A stretch of DNA of 64,000 nt from Aphrocallistes beatrix. Its lineage: Eukaryota; Porifera; Hexactinellida; Sceptrulophora; Aphrocallistidae. The notes under the pieces are model-generated. The model searched no databases. It worked only from the letters and a program-made list of their open reading frames with translations, and had not been told where the DNA came from. Position numbers and translations under genes: made by a program. Positions 45,527 to 57,570 of the stretch are shown one piece after another. The stretch lies in NCBI GenBank assembly GCA_963281255.1, contig OY725490.1, positions 6,882,001 to 6,946,000 of the forward strand. Reading direction: 5' to 3'. How positions within the stretch are numbered: position 1 is the stretch's first letter; each line of letters begins with the position of its first letter.

Positions 45527-46624
45527 TCAGTTCCAAATCTTGACTTGCATGTCATAAGAGCCGGAGCATAAGGCCAGTCCGCTGGGAGGGACGCCTAGAC
45601 ACGAGACCCTCTTCTGGTGTCCTGTGATCAGCCCGGCTCTCACACTCTTCAGGACGTCCCAGATGATAATGAATCCGTCATTATAGCCCGCGAACAGCAG
45701 TCTCCCGCTGCTAGAGAAAGCGATTGACTGGGCGCTGTGTTTGATATCCTGTCCCGTGGAGTAGATAGCGACCTTGTGCTCAGACCTGAGGTCGAAAAGA
45801 CTACACGTCCCGTCCTCACACGCGGTCGCGAACCAAGTCCCGGCAGGGCCCAAACAAACCTTTGTGATGTCGTCTTCGTGTCCGAAAAACGTCTGCACAC
45901 AGTCACGTGTACGGACGTCCCACAGCTTGCAAAGACGGTCGCTGCCTCCACTCACAAACGTGTTTCCATCCGCCGCTAGCGATATGCAAGACACGTCCTG
46001 CAGGTGTCCCGCGTATGTGGAGACGGACTTCCCTTCCGACACACTCCACAGCTGAATCGTCGCATCTCCAGACGATGTCAGCACCTGGTCGTCATTGAGG
46101 AAACGGCAACTAGAGAGGTATGAGTTGTGGCCCACTAACACGGTGGAAGCTTGTCGGACCCCCGCGGGGTCTGCGTCTCTAGCGCCTATGTTGTAGATGG
46201 AACAGCTGTTGTCTAAACCCCCAGTGGCGACCAAGCTGCTGTTGGGAGAGATTGAGCAGGAGAGTGTGCCTCCTTTGCTAAGTGAGATGACTGACTGTGT
46301 CTTGTGACCTGTGAATCCGTCCCAAATGAAGACAACGCCATCCTGGGAAGCGGACACTATGTGTTGAGAATCGCGAGACCACTCTAAATCGAATATCCTG
46401 TCGAAGTGCCCTTTCAGATGCTGGCGCAGCTGTGGTTGGATCTTCTTAGGAAGAGGAGCTGTCTCCTCAGCCGCGGTGGAGAGGTCTGTATCTAAGTACT
46501 TATTTCTCGCAGCGATTAATTGATCCTTCATTTTATCTGCTTCGTTTCTGAGTTTGCTAACTTTGGGGTCCTCTGTGGTGGGAGAATTAGTGGCACCGCC
46601 AGCCGGTTGGATATCATCACTCAT
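45527..46624 (-). CDS. Heterotrimeric G-protein beta subunit
   Basis: A single exon encodes 365 aa. The N-terminal helix (KVSKLRNEADKMKDQLIAAR), which pairs with G gamma as a coiled coil, precedes a seven-bladed WD40 propeller: LKGHFDRIFDLEWSRDSQHI, SASQDGVVFIWDG, GGLDNSCSIYNI, GHNSYLSSCRFLNDDQVLTS, GHLQDVSCISLAADGNTFVS, GHEDDITKVCLGPAGTWFAT, FDLRSEHKVAIYS, then VKIWN at the end. About 20 extra N-terminal residues make it longer than the usual 340 aa. Sequence is closer to the G beta 1-4 type than to G beta 5, but divergent. TTTAG lies 1 nt before the ATG. It is divergent from the beta-lactamase-like gene across 230 bp. Confidence 0.96.
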   Translation of the reverse strand: MSDDIQPAGGATNSPTTEDPKVSKLRNEADKMKDQLIAARNKYLDTDLSTAAEETAPLPKKIQPQLRQHLKGHFDRIFDLEWSRDSQHIVSASQDGVVFIWDGFTGHKTQSVISLSKGGTLSCSISPNSSLVATGGLDNSCSIYNIGARDADPAGVRQASTVLVGHNSYLSSCRFLNDDQVLTSSGDATIQLWSVSEGKSVSTYAGHLQDVSCISLAADGNTFVSGGSDRLCKLWDVRTRDCVQTFFGHEDDITKVCLGPAGTWFATACEDGTCSLFDLRSEHKVAIYSTGQDIKHSAQSIAFSSSGRLLFAGYNDGFIIIWDVLKSVRAGLITGHQKRVSCLGVPPSGLALCSGSYDMQVKIWN

Positions 46625-46854
46625 GCTAAACTAATCACGCGAGCAAATTTAAACAGTTAAATCAGCTAATAATGATATGGGATCATTTAAGAATAGAATT
46701 TCCTATCCACCACAGTGACACCCTTAAGATGTAAGCCAATCTCTCCCATCCCTTGAGTATAGGCTCTCTCTCTTGCAATGAAAGTAAAACCACTATGGCG
46801 TAATGAAATGAGAAGTACAAAGAGAAGTTAGTTCGTCTTTGGAAGAAGAATATT
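46625..46854. promoter_or_regulatory. Likely bidirectional promoter region
   Basis: The 230-bp gap separates the start codons of the G beta gene (-) and the beta-lactamase-like gene (+), the only head-to-head pair in the window. The promoters must overlap or abut here. I see no specific element I could name. Confidence 0.4.
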
Positions 46855-49262
46855 ATGCCAAGAATTATAGTTTGCGTACATATAATTCTAGCGATTGGAG
46901 CACTCAGCAGAGCGACGACTCTAAACCAATCGGAATTCGGACTAAACTTCAGTCGAATAATCGATGCGTGGAAAATCATAGGATTGAGCACGACTGTGGT
47001 AAGTAAAGATAATGTGAGCTTAGGAGGATTCGGATACAAAGACATGTTCTCAAGTAAGGTCACGCCGGACACAGCATTCTTCATCGGGTCACTTACCAAG
47101 GCGTTCACGGCAACTTTAGCATCTTTCGTTTTGCACGAGGTAAGACACGACAATAATGTTACATGCATGCTTCGTGTTAAAATGATTATAATATTTATCT
47201 CTTCATAGCATGGCATTCGTTTGAAAGATCGAATTAATACGTTTTACGGACTCAACCTTGCTGCAAGTGAACAAAAAGATACAAATATGCTGGACTTGTT
47301 GTCACACAGGGTGGGTGCAGGGAGCTACGATTTTTTCTGGCTATCGAGAGGTACAAAAGAGGGCACAGATGTGCTAGAGAATCCGATAACCCACAATATC
47401 GAGGTTGTGTATCAAGGATTTAGGAGCACGTTTATCTTCAGCAGTCTAATGTACTGGGTAGCTGGAGAATCGATTGAAGCAATTTACACTAACAGTTACA
47501 CAGCAAAAGAAAATGATAGAGAGGCAAACAGAACTTGGTGCGATTTGATGACTTATCATGTAATAAACGAGATGAATATGATCGAGACTACGTGCGAGTG
47601 GAGGGACGCGGGAAGAGATGGAATTGGCGGGCTGATGGCTTCACAGATTTTCTGGAATGGGACAAACTTCATGAAAGTCCCAGAAGGCATTGCTGAGTAA
47701 GTTTCATAATGAGGTGATACAAGCATAATTATATTATGAATGCTATTTCCTAGCCAGTGGCAGAACGTATTAGCAGCGAGCGGACTTATTTCAACAGCGA
47801 GGGACATGTCAAACTGGATAAAATTCAATCTGAAACTGATGAAGGTATCGGATGAACTTGAAAGGACACTGAAACATACACATGAACTGCACATGGGGAT
47901 CGAGAACTCGTATGGAATGAAGCTACATAATTTTGGTATCTCATTCTACACCTATGGCTACGGCCTAGGATGGTATTTGGGGAATTACAGAGGTAGGGAC
48001 ATTGATAGGATTATATATATCTGTGTATATATATACAAAGTGTTTAGTTGTTGAATATAGGTTTCTCAGTGTTGTATCATGACGGACGCCTTCTAGCACA
48101 TCAGAATCTCATCTGGCTGATACCAGAGCTTGGATTCGGAGTCTATTTTGGAATGACAGGTGGCACAGAAGATTCGATACAAAACCTAATTCTGCTGGCT
48201 ATGTACCTCACTGACAGATTCAGTGGAACCTTGAGCACGCCTTGGCTAACCGAAGATATATTAGTAAATTGGGAAAAGCACCACCCTCGAGAGTTGTACT
48301 ACCCTCCGACGCACCCTCACATGCTAGAGCCGCTCTACACCTGTAATTGTGAAATAAACAAAACGAACAGTGAAGTACGTTATTGCAGCAGAGATGAACT
48401 CTATTACAATCTGAGCACGACGAATCCTATCAATATACATTATCCTGCTGCCTACCACAATGCTTTATATGGAGATATGAACATCGACAATTGCAGTGCA
48501 TTCCAAGAGGAACTGGAAGATTACGACATAACTCTCCCTAAAACATCGCTCTGTATGAAGATAAATAAGTTCATAGGAGAGATTCAGGCGACTAATTTAA
48601 CAGATATTTATTATGTTAAACCAGTAGGAAGATTCGTGTACATCCATGAGACCGTATTTCGACGTAAGCTACTCATAAAAACCTCTGTCATCACGACAGG
48701 AGCTTCATTCTGGGAGAATTCGATTTACAAGGTGTGTGGACTAACCCTGGATCCAGAGATCCCTCCCCTGTTCCAAACAGATCAGGAGGACAATTTTGTA
48801 GATATTGCACTGCCAATCCTTTTCATCATCCTCCCAGGATTCATCATAGGGATACTTCTCTACAACTATAAAACGATATACAAAAAGATCAAAAAGCATA
48901 TGCTATCTAAGATACCGTACAGATTATGGTATAAGCATGGATTTCAATTCGAGAAGAGAGAAGATGAGAGAGAGTTGTTAGAGAGTCCGAAAAACCTAAG
49001 CGAGCGGCAAAAGCTGATTGAAGAAATTTGTAAACCTACCTCGAAAACTCAAGTTTCGTTCAAAAAAGATGAAGAAGAAAGCATATTTAAAGGAATCCGG
49101 GAATCGCAAGTCAGTAGTAAAGTTCATGTCCAAGTTAGAGAGAATGAGGCGCTAAGAGAGGGAGGAGATAAGAATGGAGACGAAGAAATCAAAGAAGCCG
49201 TCCGAGGAAGTAAGGTCACGTTTGAGGGAATACAAGACTCGCAAAGCCAAGACGATGTGTAA
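46855..49262 (+). CDS. Membrane-anchored beta-lactamase-like serine hydrolase, altered active site
   Basis: Exons 46855-47139, 47209-47696, 47754-47992 and 48061-49262 (introns 69, 57 and 68 bp, phases consistent) encode 737 aa. A signal peptide (IIVCVHIILAIGALSRA) starts the protein. The class C beta-lactamase/LACTB fold is shown by FFIGSLTKAFTATL with the SxxK nucleophile motif (SLTK), LLSHRVG, QWQNVLAASGLISTARDMSN and the late H-D-G triad (VLYHDGR). The middle motif, Y-S-N in active enzymes, reads F-S-S here (FIFSSLMYWVAGESIE), so the general-base tyrosine is missing. A Cys-containing extracellular region follows, then a membrane helix (ALPILFIILPGFIIGILLYN) and a charged cytoplasmic tail of about 125 residues. 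The orientation implies an ectoenzyme or a non-catalytic receptor-like protein. Confidence 0.88.
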
Positions 49263-49395
49263 AGAGGCACAGTCGATGAAAATGTCTCTACATATATGTG
49301 TATTTTATTGCTTGTTGGAACATTGCCATTTTGTATATGTATTTAATTTAAGTTTCGCACATTAGATATGATTATATACTTGTAAAATCTGGTTC

Positions 49396-49401
49396 AATAA
49401 A
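49396..49401 (+). terminator. Polyadenylation signal AATAAA
   Basis: AATAAA 134 bp after the stop codon of the beta-lactamase-like gene, in an AT-rich tract. It lies in the 263-bp gap between this gene and PTPN13, whose 3' ends converge. Confidence 0.5.
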
Positions 49402-49525
49402 ATAAGAGATTAGGTTCAAATAAATAGGATTTAGTAGAAATGAAATAACATTGAAAACAGAAAAGTTCTAAGTAACATTATAAACAACGTAGATAAATAA
49501 GAAATAATAAAGCTGACTTACATCG

Positions 49526-52500
49526 CTAAGGGTTCTTTTCGTAGAGAAGATGTAGCAAGGCTGTGTAGCCAAATTTATACTGTTCAGTAGTCTGGACCAT
49601 GTTCATTCGATTGGCATTGAGAGCTACCACCAATTGAAATAGGTCTGCCCTCACGCGGTTTTTGACAAGTCGGGAGAGGATATCTACAAGACAGAATGTT
49701 CCAGTTCTGCCTATTCCGATATGGCAATGCACTAGGACTTCTGTGGCTCTCACTCTCTCGCGAATAAACTCGACAAACAAACTGAATTGCCCCATAGACT
49801 TAGGAATACCAGTCCCGGACCAAGATTTGTAAGTAAGGTGCAGAATATGGCGATTCTCTCCGCTAGTCTTGTTGCATACGTGCACCATTCTGGTAACCAT
49901 ATTCTCACGCTCACTTTCTTCCACCAACATGACAGAGAATCTCCCAAAATCCATCTTCTCTTCATCTTTCAACTGCGCATTCTCTGCCTGGCTCCAGTAA
50001 GGGTAGGTTCGTCTGGAGCCATACTCCTTCTGCTCCACTAGCATCACAATTACGTAGAGCTCCTGTTCCCAGACCATCTGCCAAAACTTCTCTATTTCAG
50101 AAGGCGGCGGGGCCTGAGTACAAATGTACTTGAACTCCAGCTCGTTAACTCTAAGCTGAACTATGCTAGCATTTATAAAGTCTTCTTCGGGTTCTGTAGA
50201 GTTCAGCACAACTCTATTGCTGTCGTAAGGGAGTGTCCGCAGGGACCTACTCTTCTTGGTGTTGTGAGGGAGCTTAGCTACTATGGTAGAAAGTTCTGGC
50301 TTCCTCAATCGAACCTCTTTAAAGTCGTTCTCCACTGATAGAGGCTCCATCTCCGTGTTAATCATCTGAATCTCTTTATGAGCATCTTCTCGAGCATACG
50401 TATCGAAGCTGAGCTGAGTGTATGGCTCAACTAGCCTCACGGTACTCTGCTGGACCCCTGAGTGCTGGAGGTAAGAGCTCAGCTCTGAGTCTGGGGGTGG
50501 GGGAGGGGGTGTAGACGGAAGGAGAGGTGAAGGATAAGGAGGCATCGATTCTGAGGAGTCCATGGAGTGGAGAGAGTGCTCAGGGTGAGTGGATGTAGAT
50601 TCTAACACGATTGTATCCGTGTTGACTGTGGTGGCAGAAGTCTGCTCTAGAACGAGCGAAAGATCTGGCGGCTGACTGAGGGGGGGCATTGGCGGTGGAG
50701 CTGACTCGGGGAGGGGAGGCACTTCCACTTCGTGCTCATCCAAAACCTCAGAGGGAAAGTTATATGGGGCGTATCTAGCAACAAGGAACTGAATTTCTCC
50801 AGTTAGTTGTTTGAGTGTCTCCACTGCTTCGTCCTTTGAGAAATTCCTGAGATCCACTCCGTTCGCCTCCAGCAAAATGTCATCCACACTCAGACGTCCG
50901 TCCGAGCTAGCCACAGAGTTCTCAGTCAGCTTCTTGACGTGGATTCCAGATGGAAATTGTTCAGGGGGGAGGAGACCGAGGTGTATCCCCAGCTTTTCAT
51001 CTGACCCCCTGGACAGCTTCAGCTCAAACACGTGTTCGATGAGCTTATGTTCTGGCAGGGGACGCGAGTAGCTGTTGGTGGAGACTTGGTTCAGGAGGAG
51101 GAGGCTGGCTGGATAGTCCTCAGGTCGTGTGCCCTCCTCTTTTTCTTTATCCGATTCTTGGATATCAATGGACGACTCTATGCGGATATACCGCTTTATG
51201 TCCAGCTGAACACTGGTGCCAGCCTCCCCCTTGATCCTCGCCAGCACTTCCTCCCTCTTCATACTCTGAATGTTAGCCCCGTCAATGGCGACTATCTCGT
51301 CTCCTATCTCGAACTTGCCGCTGCTCATGGCAGGATCCCCGAGCACTGACTTGATCATCAATCCGGTCTGCTCTGGGAGTTTAGAAACGACTTTAAGGCC
51401 GAGACCTTTGTCCCCACGAGTCAGAGGGACAGAGAAGTACTCCTCTCTCACATTGGGAGAGTCCAGGACGGCCATTATCTCGATGGTACTGGGGGAACGA
51501 GCCGTTAGGGACTCTTGGCTAAGTGTGGTATCAGTACCAACACGTTTGAGAGGAGTATTCCCCTCTGAGTCAGGAGGAGGGGGAGAGGTTATATACAACT
51601 CGCTAGGCACCATGAGAGGGTCCGGGATGATCTCAATGATGACAGGACTCGCAGCTTTCTTGAGCATGCTGACAGCTCTGTTTCTGTCCACCCCCGTCAG
51701 GGACTGGTGGTTGATGGACACGATTCTGGCGCCTGGATGGAGCTCCGCAGCCTGAGAGGCAGGACTGCCTCTGAGAATCTCTTTAATATAAATACCAACC
51801 GTCCCGTCTGCCTCGTTGACAGTATGCAGACGTATCCCCAGCCCTCCTGAACTGTGCTTAGTCAGCATCACAGATACAGTAGCAGCAGCTTCTAGAGCAG
51901 AAGAGGGACCTAATTCTATAACTTTCTCTTCTAATTTTTCAAACACTTCCACATCGGGAGATTCCTCTTGGATATACTCCCTTCTAATCTTGAATAGCAA
52001 GGTCTCTCCATCTGGAAGGTCCCCCAGGAATTTGACCTGCTCCGCCACGCCCATTTCAGTCAGGGACTGATCGTCAATCGATACAATCTGGTCTCCAGGT
52101 AGGATCTTCCCTGAGTGCGCGGCTGGAGATCCCTCCACCAGTTCAGTGACGTGGACAGGGATTCCGGGCTGTCGCGTCAAGATGTTGATGCTAAGGCCGA
52201 GAGACCCGTTCGTCTTGACCAGCTCCGTATCAAACTCCAGATAGTTCGGCTCCATGAACTTCTCCAGGGTGGCCGGGGGGACAGGGGGAGGGGAGGGGTG
52301 CTCTGTCTTAGGCGAGGGTTTCCGATTTTTATCCAGTTTCACTACAGAGTAAGGGGAATTCTTTTTAATGGCAGGGTTATCCCCGGCAGGTAGAGTGGGT
52401 GGGGTAGGGGGAAGCATCATCTTTTTGGGACTGTTGGAAGGGGTCAATCGTACGTATCCGCTCTCTTCAATTTGAGAGAGTCTCTTCTCCTCAGTCGGAG

Positions 52501-55500
52501 CGTCCCTCTGAATGAGGATGTGGATGTCAGTGAACGTCTCCAAGAAAATGTTGATTTCTGCGCTCTTCAGCGTGACGAGGCGTACGCTGTTGATCTCGAG
52601 GATCCGGTCCCCGGGCAGGAGCATCCCGGCCACGTCTCTGTTGGTGATCTCGCGGATAACGACACAAATCTCCCCGTTTTCCTCTTGCACGTCCTCCACA
52701 GTGAAGCCGAAGTCCTGACTAACTCCTCTCTTCAGAGTGATTTCAAACTCTTCGAAGCCTCTCTCTATCTTGCCAAACATTTTAGAGGGGACGGTTGGAG
52801 TTGTTTCCATCGTGAAGACACTATCCACCACTTCACACTCGGTTTTCACAATAATCTCAATCTCGCGACTTGTCTGCAGTAAGCTCAGCACATCTTTATA
52901 AGTGCTGCCAGTGATAGGTTTGCCGTTGACAGACATTATCTGGTCGTACAGCTTCAGACGTCCATCCAGCTGCGCTGGTCCGTTCTCAGATATATGCTGG
53001 ATATAAAGTCCTAATAAAAATTCAACACATAATTGTATGCATTCATCTAGAAAGGCTGTGTGAATCACAATGGATTGAATCATACCTGGGACTTTGTCCT
53101 GAGGGTTCAGGATGACAGTGAGGCCGAACCCGAGACTGGGGGCGTGCTTCAAGCTGACACTCATTAGCTTCAGCCCCGGCTCCACAGGAATGTCGAGTCC
53201 AGAGGGGAGCGGGAGTGCATCGACCTCTGCATCCATTAGTGGGACGTAGGGGTCACTCTTTCCGGAGTGGAGGGTGCTGAGAGATCCCCTGGATGAGTAG
53301 AAGGAGACCCCGTCACCAGGGTAATGCGTACCTGGTTCTTCAGACCCCAGACCTCGTGTGATCATTTGGAATTTGTGGAATTGCTAGAGAGAAAAACCGT
53401 TTACTTAAATCCTATCAATCGTGCTTCTGTAGAGGACCATACCTGACTGAGTTTGAGGAGGTACTTGCTCTGCTTGAAGTTTTCAGTTTGGAGGATGATC
53501 TCTGAATGTGGTAGCGCCTCCTGAGGCTCAATTACAAACCGTTTGTTACGATACCACATCAATTTGATGAGATTCCAGGAGAAGGAGAGGACGGGCACCT
53601 TCACTGTGTCTCTCGTCTCACTAAGCATGAACCCTCTGGTCGACACCCCAGCCCACACCTCCTCATTCTGCCCTCTCTTCTGCCATGTCACTCTAAGCGA
53701 TAGGACATTGGTATGAGGGGATAGCTCTATTAGAGAGAACCATGGACGTGGATACGAACCTGTGATACACGATGCCATACTCGGGGAGTTTCTGTGCCTG
53801 CTTCAAGTAGGCTAACTCTGCCTCTGTGCGGCTGAGTCCTTGGTAGGACTTGTGCAGTTGCTTGAGGGTGTCTGAAATCGTGTCTGCTGGCACCAGTTCG
53901 ACAACTCTCTCAGCGAGATAGTCCCCCAGCTTGTAGTAGTCGACTCCTTCGAATTCAGGGCGGAAATCTCCCATCTCAATCTAATTGTGTATTTCTTAAT
54001 AAACCAGGGATACGCCAGAGAGTTAGGTCGGGGGAAGCAGACCTGCAAGGATAATCCGGCGAGAGAAAGTGCGGGTTCTTCGTCACATGAGACGCGTCCA
54101 TCCAGCAGGTCCTTCCTAAGCTGCAGGTAGTAGAGATGTCTAGTCTGCCTGGACCTCAAGATACGCACGTTCTCCACAAAGAACTTCACTCTAAAGTAGA
54201 CTGAGAATCTCCTGCTCCTGCCTCTCCTCTTGGCCAGCGAGTGCAAGTGCGCGTCCGTCTGTCTGTCCATCCACCCTCTGGGGGCGTATTTGAGGAGGGG
54301 GAGGTCAAGGTCAAGGAACACCTCTTCCCTCCTCTGTATCACGGCGAGACTGAAGTTGCTGGGCTCCTGGAGGGAGAGGAAAGAAACCACCTGCAAGAAC
54401 AGGTCCCGCACGAGAGACGTCTCCTCTACAGTAGCCACGAGCTTCCTCGTGTTGAGCAGGATCACCTGGAGAGAACGAGATCAAGACACTGCAGGATATC
54501 CCTGGTCCAGTAGGATACGATACTACCTCGACTTCTCTCCTGTGTGCTGGGGTCTTCAGCGGGGGGAGAGGATTGGTGACTGCATCAGGGGGCGTGGATG
54601 CGGTCAGCCTTTGGAAATCGGGCCCCAGCAGCTGCCCCAACTTCTTCATACTCTCTTCTCTGCTCTCCAGGTGTTGCCACTCGTCATCGTAAGTTGGCTC
54701 AAACACGAACACCTCATGATCTGATATCCTCCTCCTAGAACCTGTACCCAGAAGGTAAGTACACAGCGAACTAACAGCCCATAGCAAGATCAGGACCACA
54801 CTCACCGCCCTGCTTCTTCCTAGCAAGAGAGGGGGTCAGCTCGTCTCCAGATTCTGTCCCGGACTGAGTGTCTGTTGGCAGCGAGGAGCCAGCCTCCAGG
54901 GCTTGAGAGAGGGTGAGTAGGTCCGTCTCAGACTTTCTCAGTCTCCCCTTGTTCTCCTCCCCTCTCATGACAGGACTAGAGTCAGCGGGGTGGGAGGAGG
55001 GGAGAGGGGGTGTGGTAGGGGGCGGTTCTTGAACTACTGCATCGGATTCAGCTCCTGCGGTGTCTGATTGTTGCGTTTCTACAAGAGAGATGATGACGTC
55101 CTCCTGTGCGGCAGGTGGCGAGTCCGATTCCGGAAGTGGGGTGTGAGGTGAGGGAGGAGACCTGTTGGTAGGTGTCAGTGGCGGAGACCGCTGGGCATCA
55201 GGGGGACGAGTCACAGTAGGGGATAGGTCGGGAGAGTCTGTGTGTACAGATTCTATAGCAATGATTGAGTACATGAGAGAGCGTATGAAAAGCCTTACTA
55301 AAAGATTGTCTATCACCTCTAGTGAGAAGAGCGTCCAGTTTCTGCAGCTCCTCTTCAGACAGTTTGATGAAGGTGTCAGGGCTGTCAGGTAGCTGGTATT
55401 CCCCTGAATCCGCCTCAGACAAGGTGCTAGATCCGCTCTCCTCCTCAGAACTGCTGCTGTCTCCGGAGTACACCTGCCAGTCATAGCATAACCCATGCGC

Positions 55501-56656
55501 AACAGCTACTGGGAGCAAGCGAGATTGAGTAGAGTTACCTTGGCAAGTGTGACATTCCGCGGGATGCCGGTTGAATCTGTGGAGAGAGGCCTCTCTATGG
55601 ACCGGTGCACACCTAGGAGAAGAGAAGTGTTGGTGTCTAAAGGGACTGGTGGGATAGATGGCTCGGAAGAGGTGAGAGTGACGTCATCGAGAGAAGCAGA
55701 AATATGTCTGCTGTACATTCCACTGAACCGGGATCTCTTCTGGTCCTGCGAGGCAGTACCGGTACCGGTGATATGCCGGTACAAATTGTCCAGACTGTTG
55801 ACTCGCTGGATAACCGCAGAAGTGGGACGTGGGGGCGGGGAGGGGGGTAGAGGGGGAGGAGAAGAATACGCTTCATCCAACTCTCTGATAAGAAGAGGGA
55901 ATACATTGAAATTTTTAGAGTGGGGAAAGCAAGAAAATTTGAAGTGTAAAACCTTGACAGGGGGATGTGATTGTCTGGGTTCTCGTCTGACACATCAAAC
56001 TCTCCAATTTCTTCGTCAACACTCAAAGAGCTCCTGGCGCTGCCCCCTACCACGCAAGGTAGCGCCGCCAGCTTCAGCTCCTCTCCACTCGTCTCCTGGT
56101 AAGCAGCGCACGCGTCTAGCACCAGCTGGAGGGTGACGTCACGTCGCGCGGGGTCCTCCTCTCCCATACGCGTCAGGAGATCATTCAAATTCTTGTCTCC
56201 AAGTTTCAGCTAAAAATAGACTGTAAGAACTAGAGCATTTACAGCCTCTGAAATAAGCCATGTGTCTACCTCTGTCTCTTGATCTGATTCTTCCTGTAAC
56301 GACATAGCACTAGCCATGATACACATTCCAAGCGAGAACACGTACATTCTCTCCACGTCTCCCCTCTCCCCCTCTCCTCCCTTGCGTGCGCTCATCTCAG
56401 GAGGCATGAACAGGCTGTGCTCCTCCAGCTCTGAGTTGTAGGCACCCCGACAGTACTCCACACGGTCCGGACCGATCAAGATGGTGTCAGGACTGATGAG
56501 CAAGGAAGGACCGCTCATCCACGCACCAGGGTCCGCTTCAAGGAGGTTCGAGAGAGAGTGCGCTGCTTCAGAGAGGAGACACCAGATGTGATGCTCGCTC
56601 AGGGATCCGGTTCTCTGAGCTACGAACTGGCCTAGAGTCAGTCTGTCAGCTGACAT
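49526..56656 (-). CDS. PTPN13: PTPN13-type KIND-FERM-PDZ-phosphatase, probably catalytically impaired
   Basis: Eleven exons (56270-56656, 55953-56209, 55539-55884, 55317-55473, 54806-55252, 54527-54741, 54043-54465, 53760-53980, 53443-53692, 53086-53383, 49526-53010) join in frame to 2161 aa; all ten introns are 59-75 bp. Order: KIND domain (residues 1-about 170), Ser/Pro-rich linker, FERM (about 600-910; VILLNTRKLVATVEE, KLPEYGIVYHRV, SKYLLKLSQ), six PDZ domains (about 975-1745; vertebrates have five), then a C-terminal PTP domain with WQMVWEQELYVIVM and MVQTTEQYKFGY. The P-loop keeps Cys and Arg (HCHIGIGRTG). The WPD loop reads WSG, so the acid Asp is absent, and the KNRY loop is KSRS. The scaffold roles at junctions and cytoskeleton are likely kept. 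TATAG lies 9 nt before the ATG. Confidence 0.95.
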
Positions 56657-56769
56657 CACGCTGTGCTATAGCTAACTATGGATTACAGTTAATATCGTGA
56701 AAATGTTGCATAAGTGTAAGGTTAAAGTAAAGATAGTAAGTAGCACGTAAGGGAGAGACAAATAAGGAT

Positions 56770-57264
56770 TTATCTCAGGTATTGGAAGAGATTGGTCTGC
56801 ATCATGATAGCGATAAATTCTTGAAGATCGACTTTTCCATCTCCATTTCTATCAGCTTCCTCGATCATATCTCGAACTTGTTTGGTCCCGAGTTGCACTC
56901 CCAGCTGATTACACTTCGCTACCAGGCTCTCATGCTCGATCCATTCCCCACCCTCTGACAGCTTCTCGAATGCCTCTTTCAGTTCTGAAAAGGGATCGAA
57001 AGTATCGCCTTGTTTCACAACTAAGCACTGCAAGAAATCTTCGAAACTCAGCTTTCTCGGACTAAATCCCAGATCTTTGACGAGTTCAAGGGTTGGCTTG
57101 TGGCTAGCCTTGTAGCCTAGGAGGGAGAACACGGCACGTAGCGTGTTGAGGTCGATATGTCCTTTGCTCATGACGTCACAAGCCTCGAACAGCTGACTCA
57201 GATCTCGGAGCTCAGCTTGAGAGAACTCTTTTTGTAAGGAACGACTAATTTCCGAGTAAGCCAT
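56770..57264 (-). CDS. Calmodulin/centrin-like EF-hand protein
   Basis: A single exon encodes 164 aa, the length and spacing of a four-EF-hand calmodulin relative. Only the fourth loop is canonical (EEADRNGDGKVDLQEFIAIM). The first (ACDVMSKGHIDLNTLRAVF) and third (FEKLSEGGEWIEHESLV) lack several calcium-binding acidic residues, and the second is not recognisable as a loop (KDLGFSPRKLSFEDFL). So it probably binds one calcium ion. It could be a myosin light-chain-like or centrin-like adaptor; no name is justified. CTTAG lies 2 nt before the ATG. The PTPN13 start is 113 bp downstream of its stop, same strand. Confidence 0.85.
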   Translation of the reverse strand: MAYSEISRSLQKEFSQAELRDLSQLFEACDVMSKGHIDLNTLRAVFSLLGYKASHKPTLELVKDLGFSPRKLSFEDFLQCLVVKQGDTFDPFSELKEAFEKLSEGGEWIEHESLVAKCNQLGVQLGTKQVRDMIEEADRNGDGKVDLQEFIAIMMQTNLFQYLR

Positions 57265-57570
57265 TTCTAAGACTAGTAAAAGTGAGTTTAATATCCTTAA
57301 TATCCCATGTGGTCTAGTGACTAGGATTTGAGGGCTGGGTTCAATTTCAAGAATAGGGATCTAACTTTCGTACTTTTTATCATTTTAGGAGTAACAATCG
57401 TGCATGTTTCGATTCCTGATAGTATGTAAAATACAAAATTGGTCACTTATGTATCTATGATATATTTTTGCTTAATAGAAAATACGACTAATTGGGAATA
57501 CATATGTCAATAATGGGCAATATATACACAACAAACTAAAATATATAAAATACAGAAATTTGGGAACAAA
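57265..57570. other. Short intergenic spacer
   Basis: 306 bp between the EF-hand gene start and the tetraspanin stop. AT-rich, no feature seen. Confidence 0.4.

Noticed and set aside
53401..53778. Short in-frame 31- or 46-bp introns in the PTPN13 FERM region
   Set aside because: The phases do not match. A 67-bp intron (53693-53759) with correct phase reproduces the conserved LPEYGIVYHRV FERM sequence.
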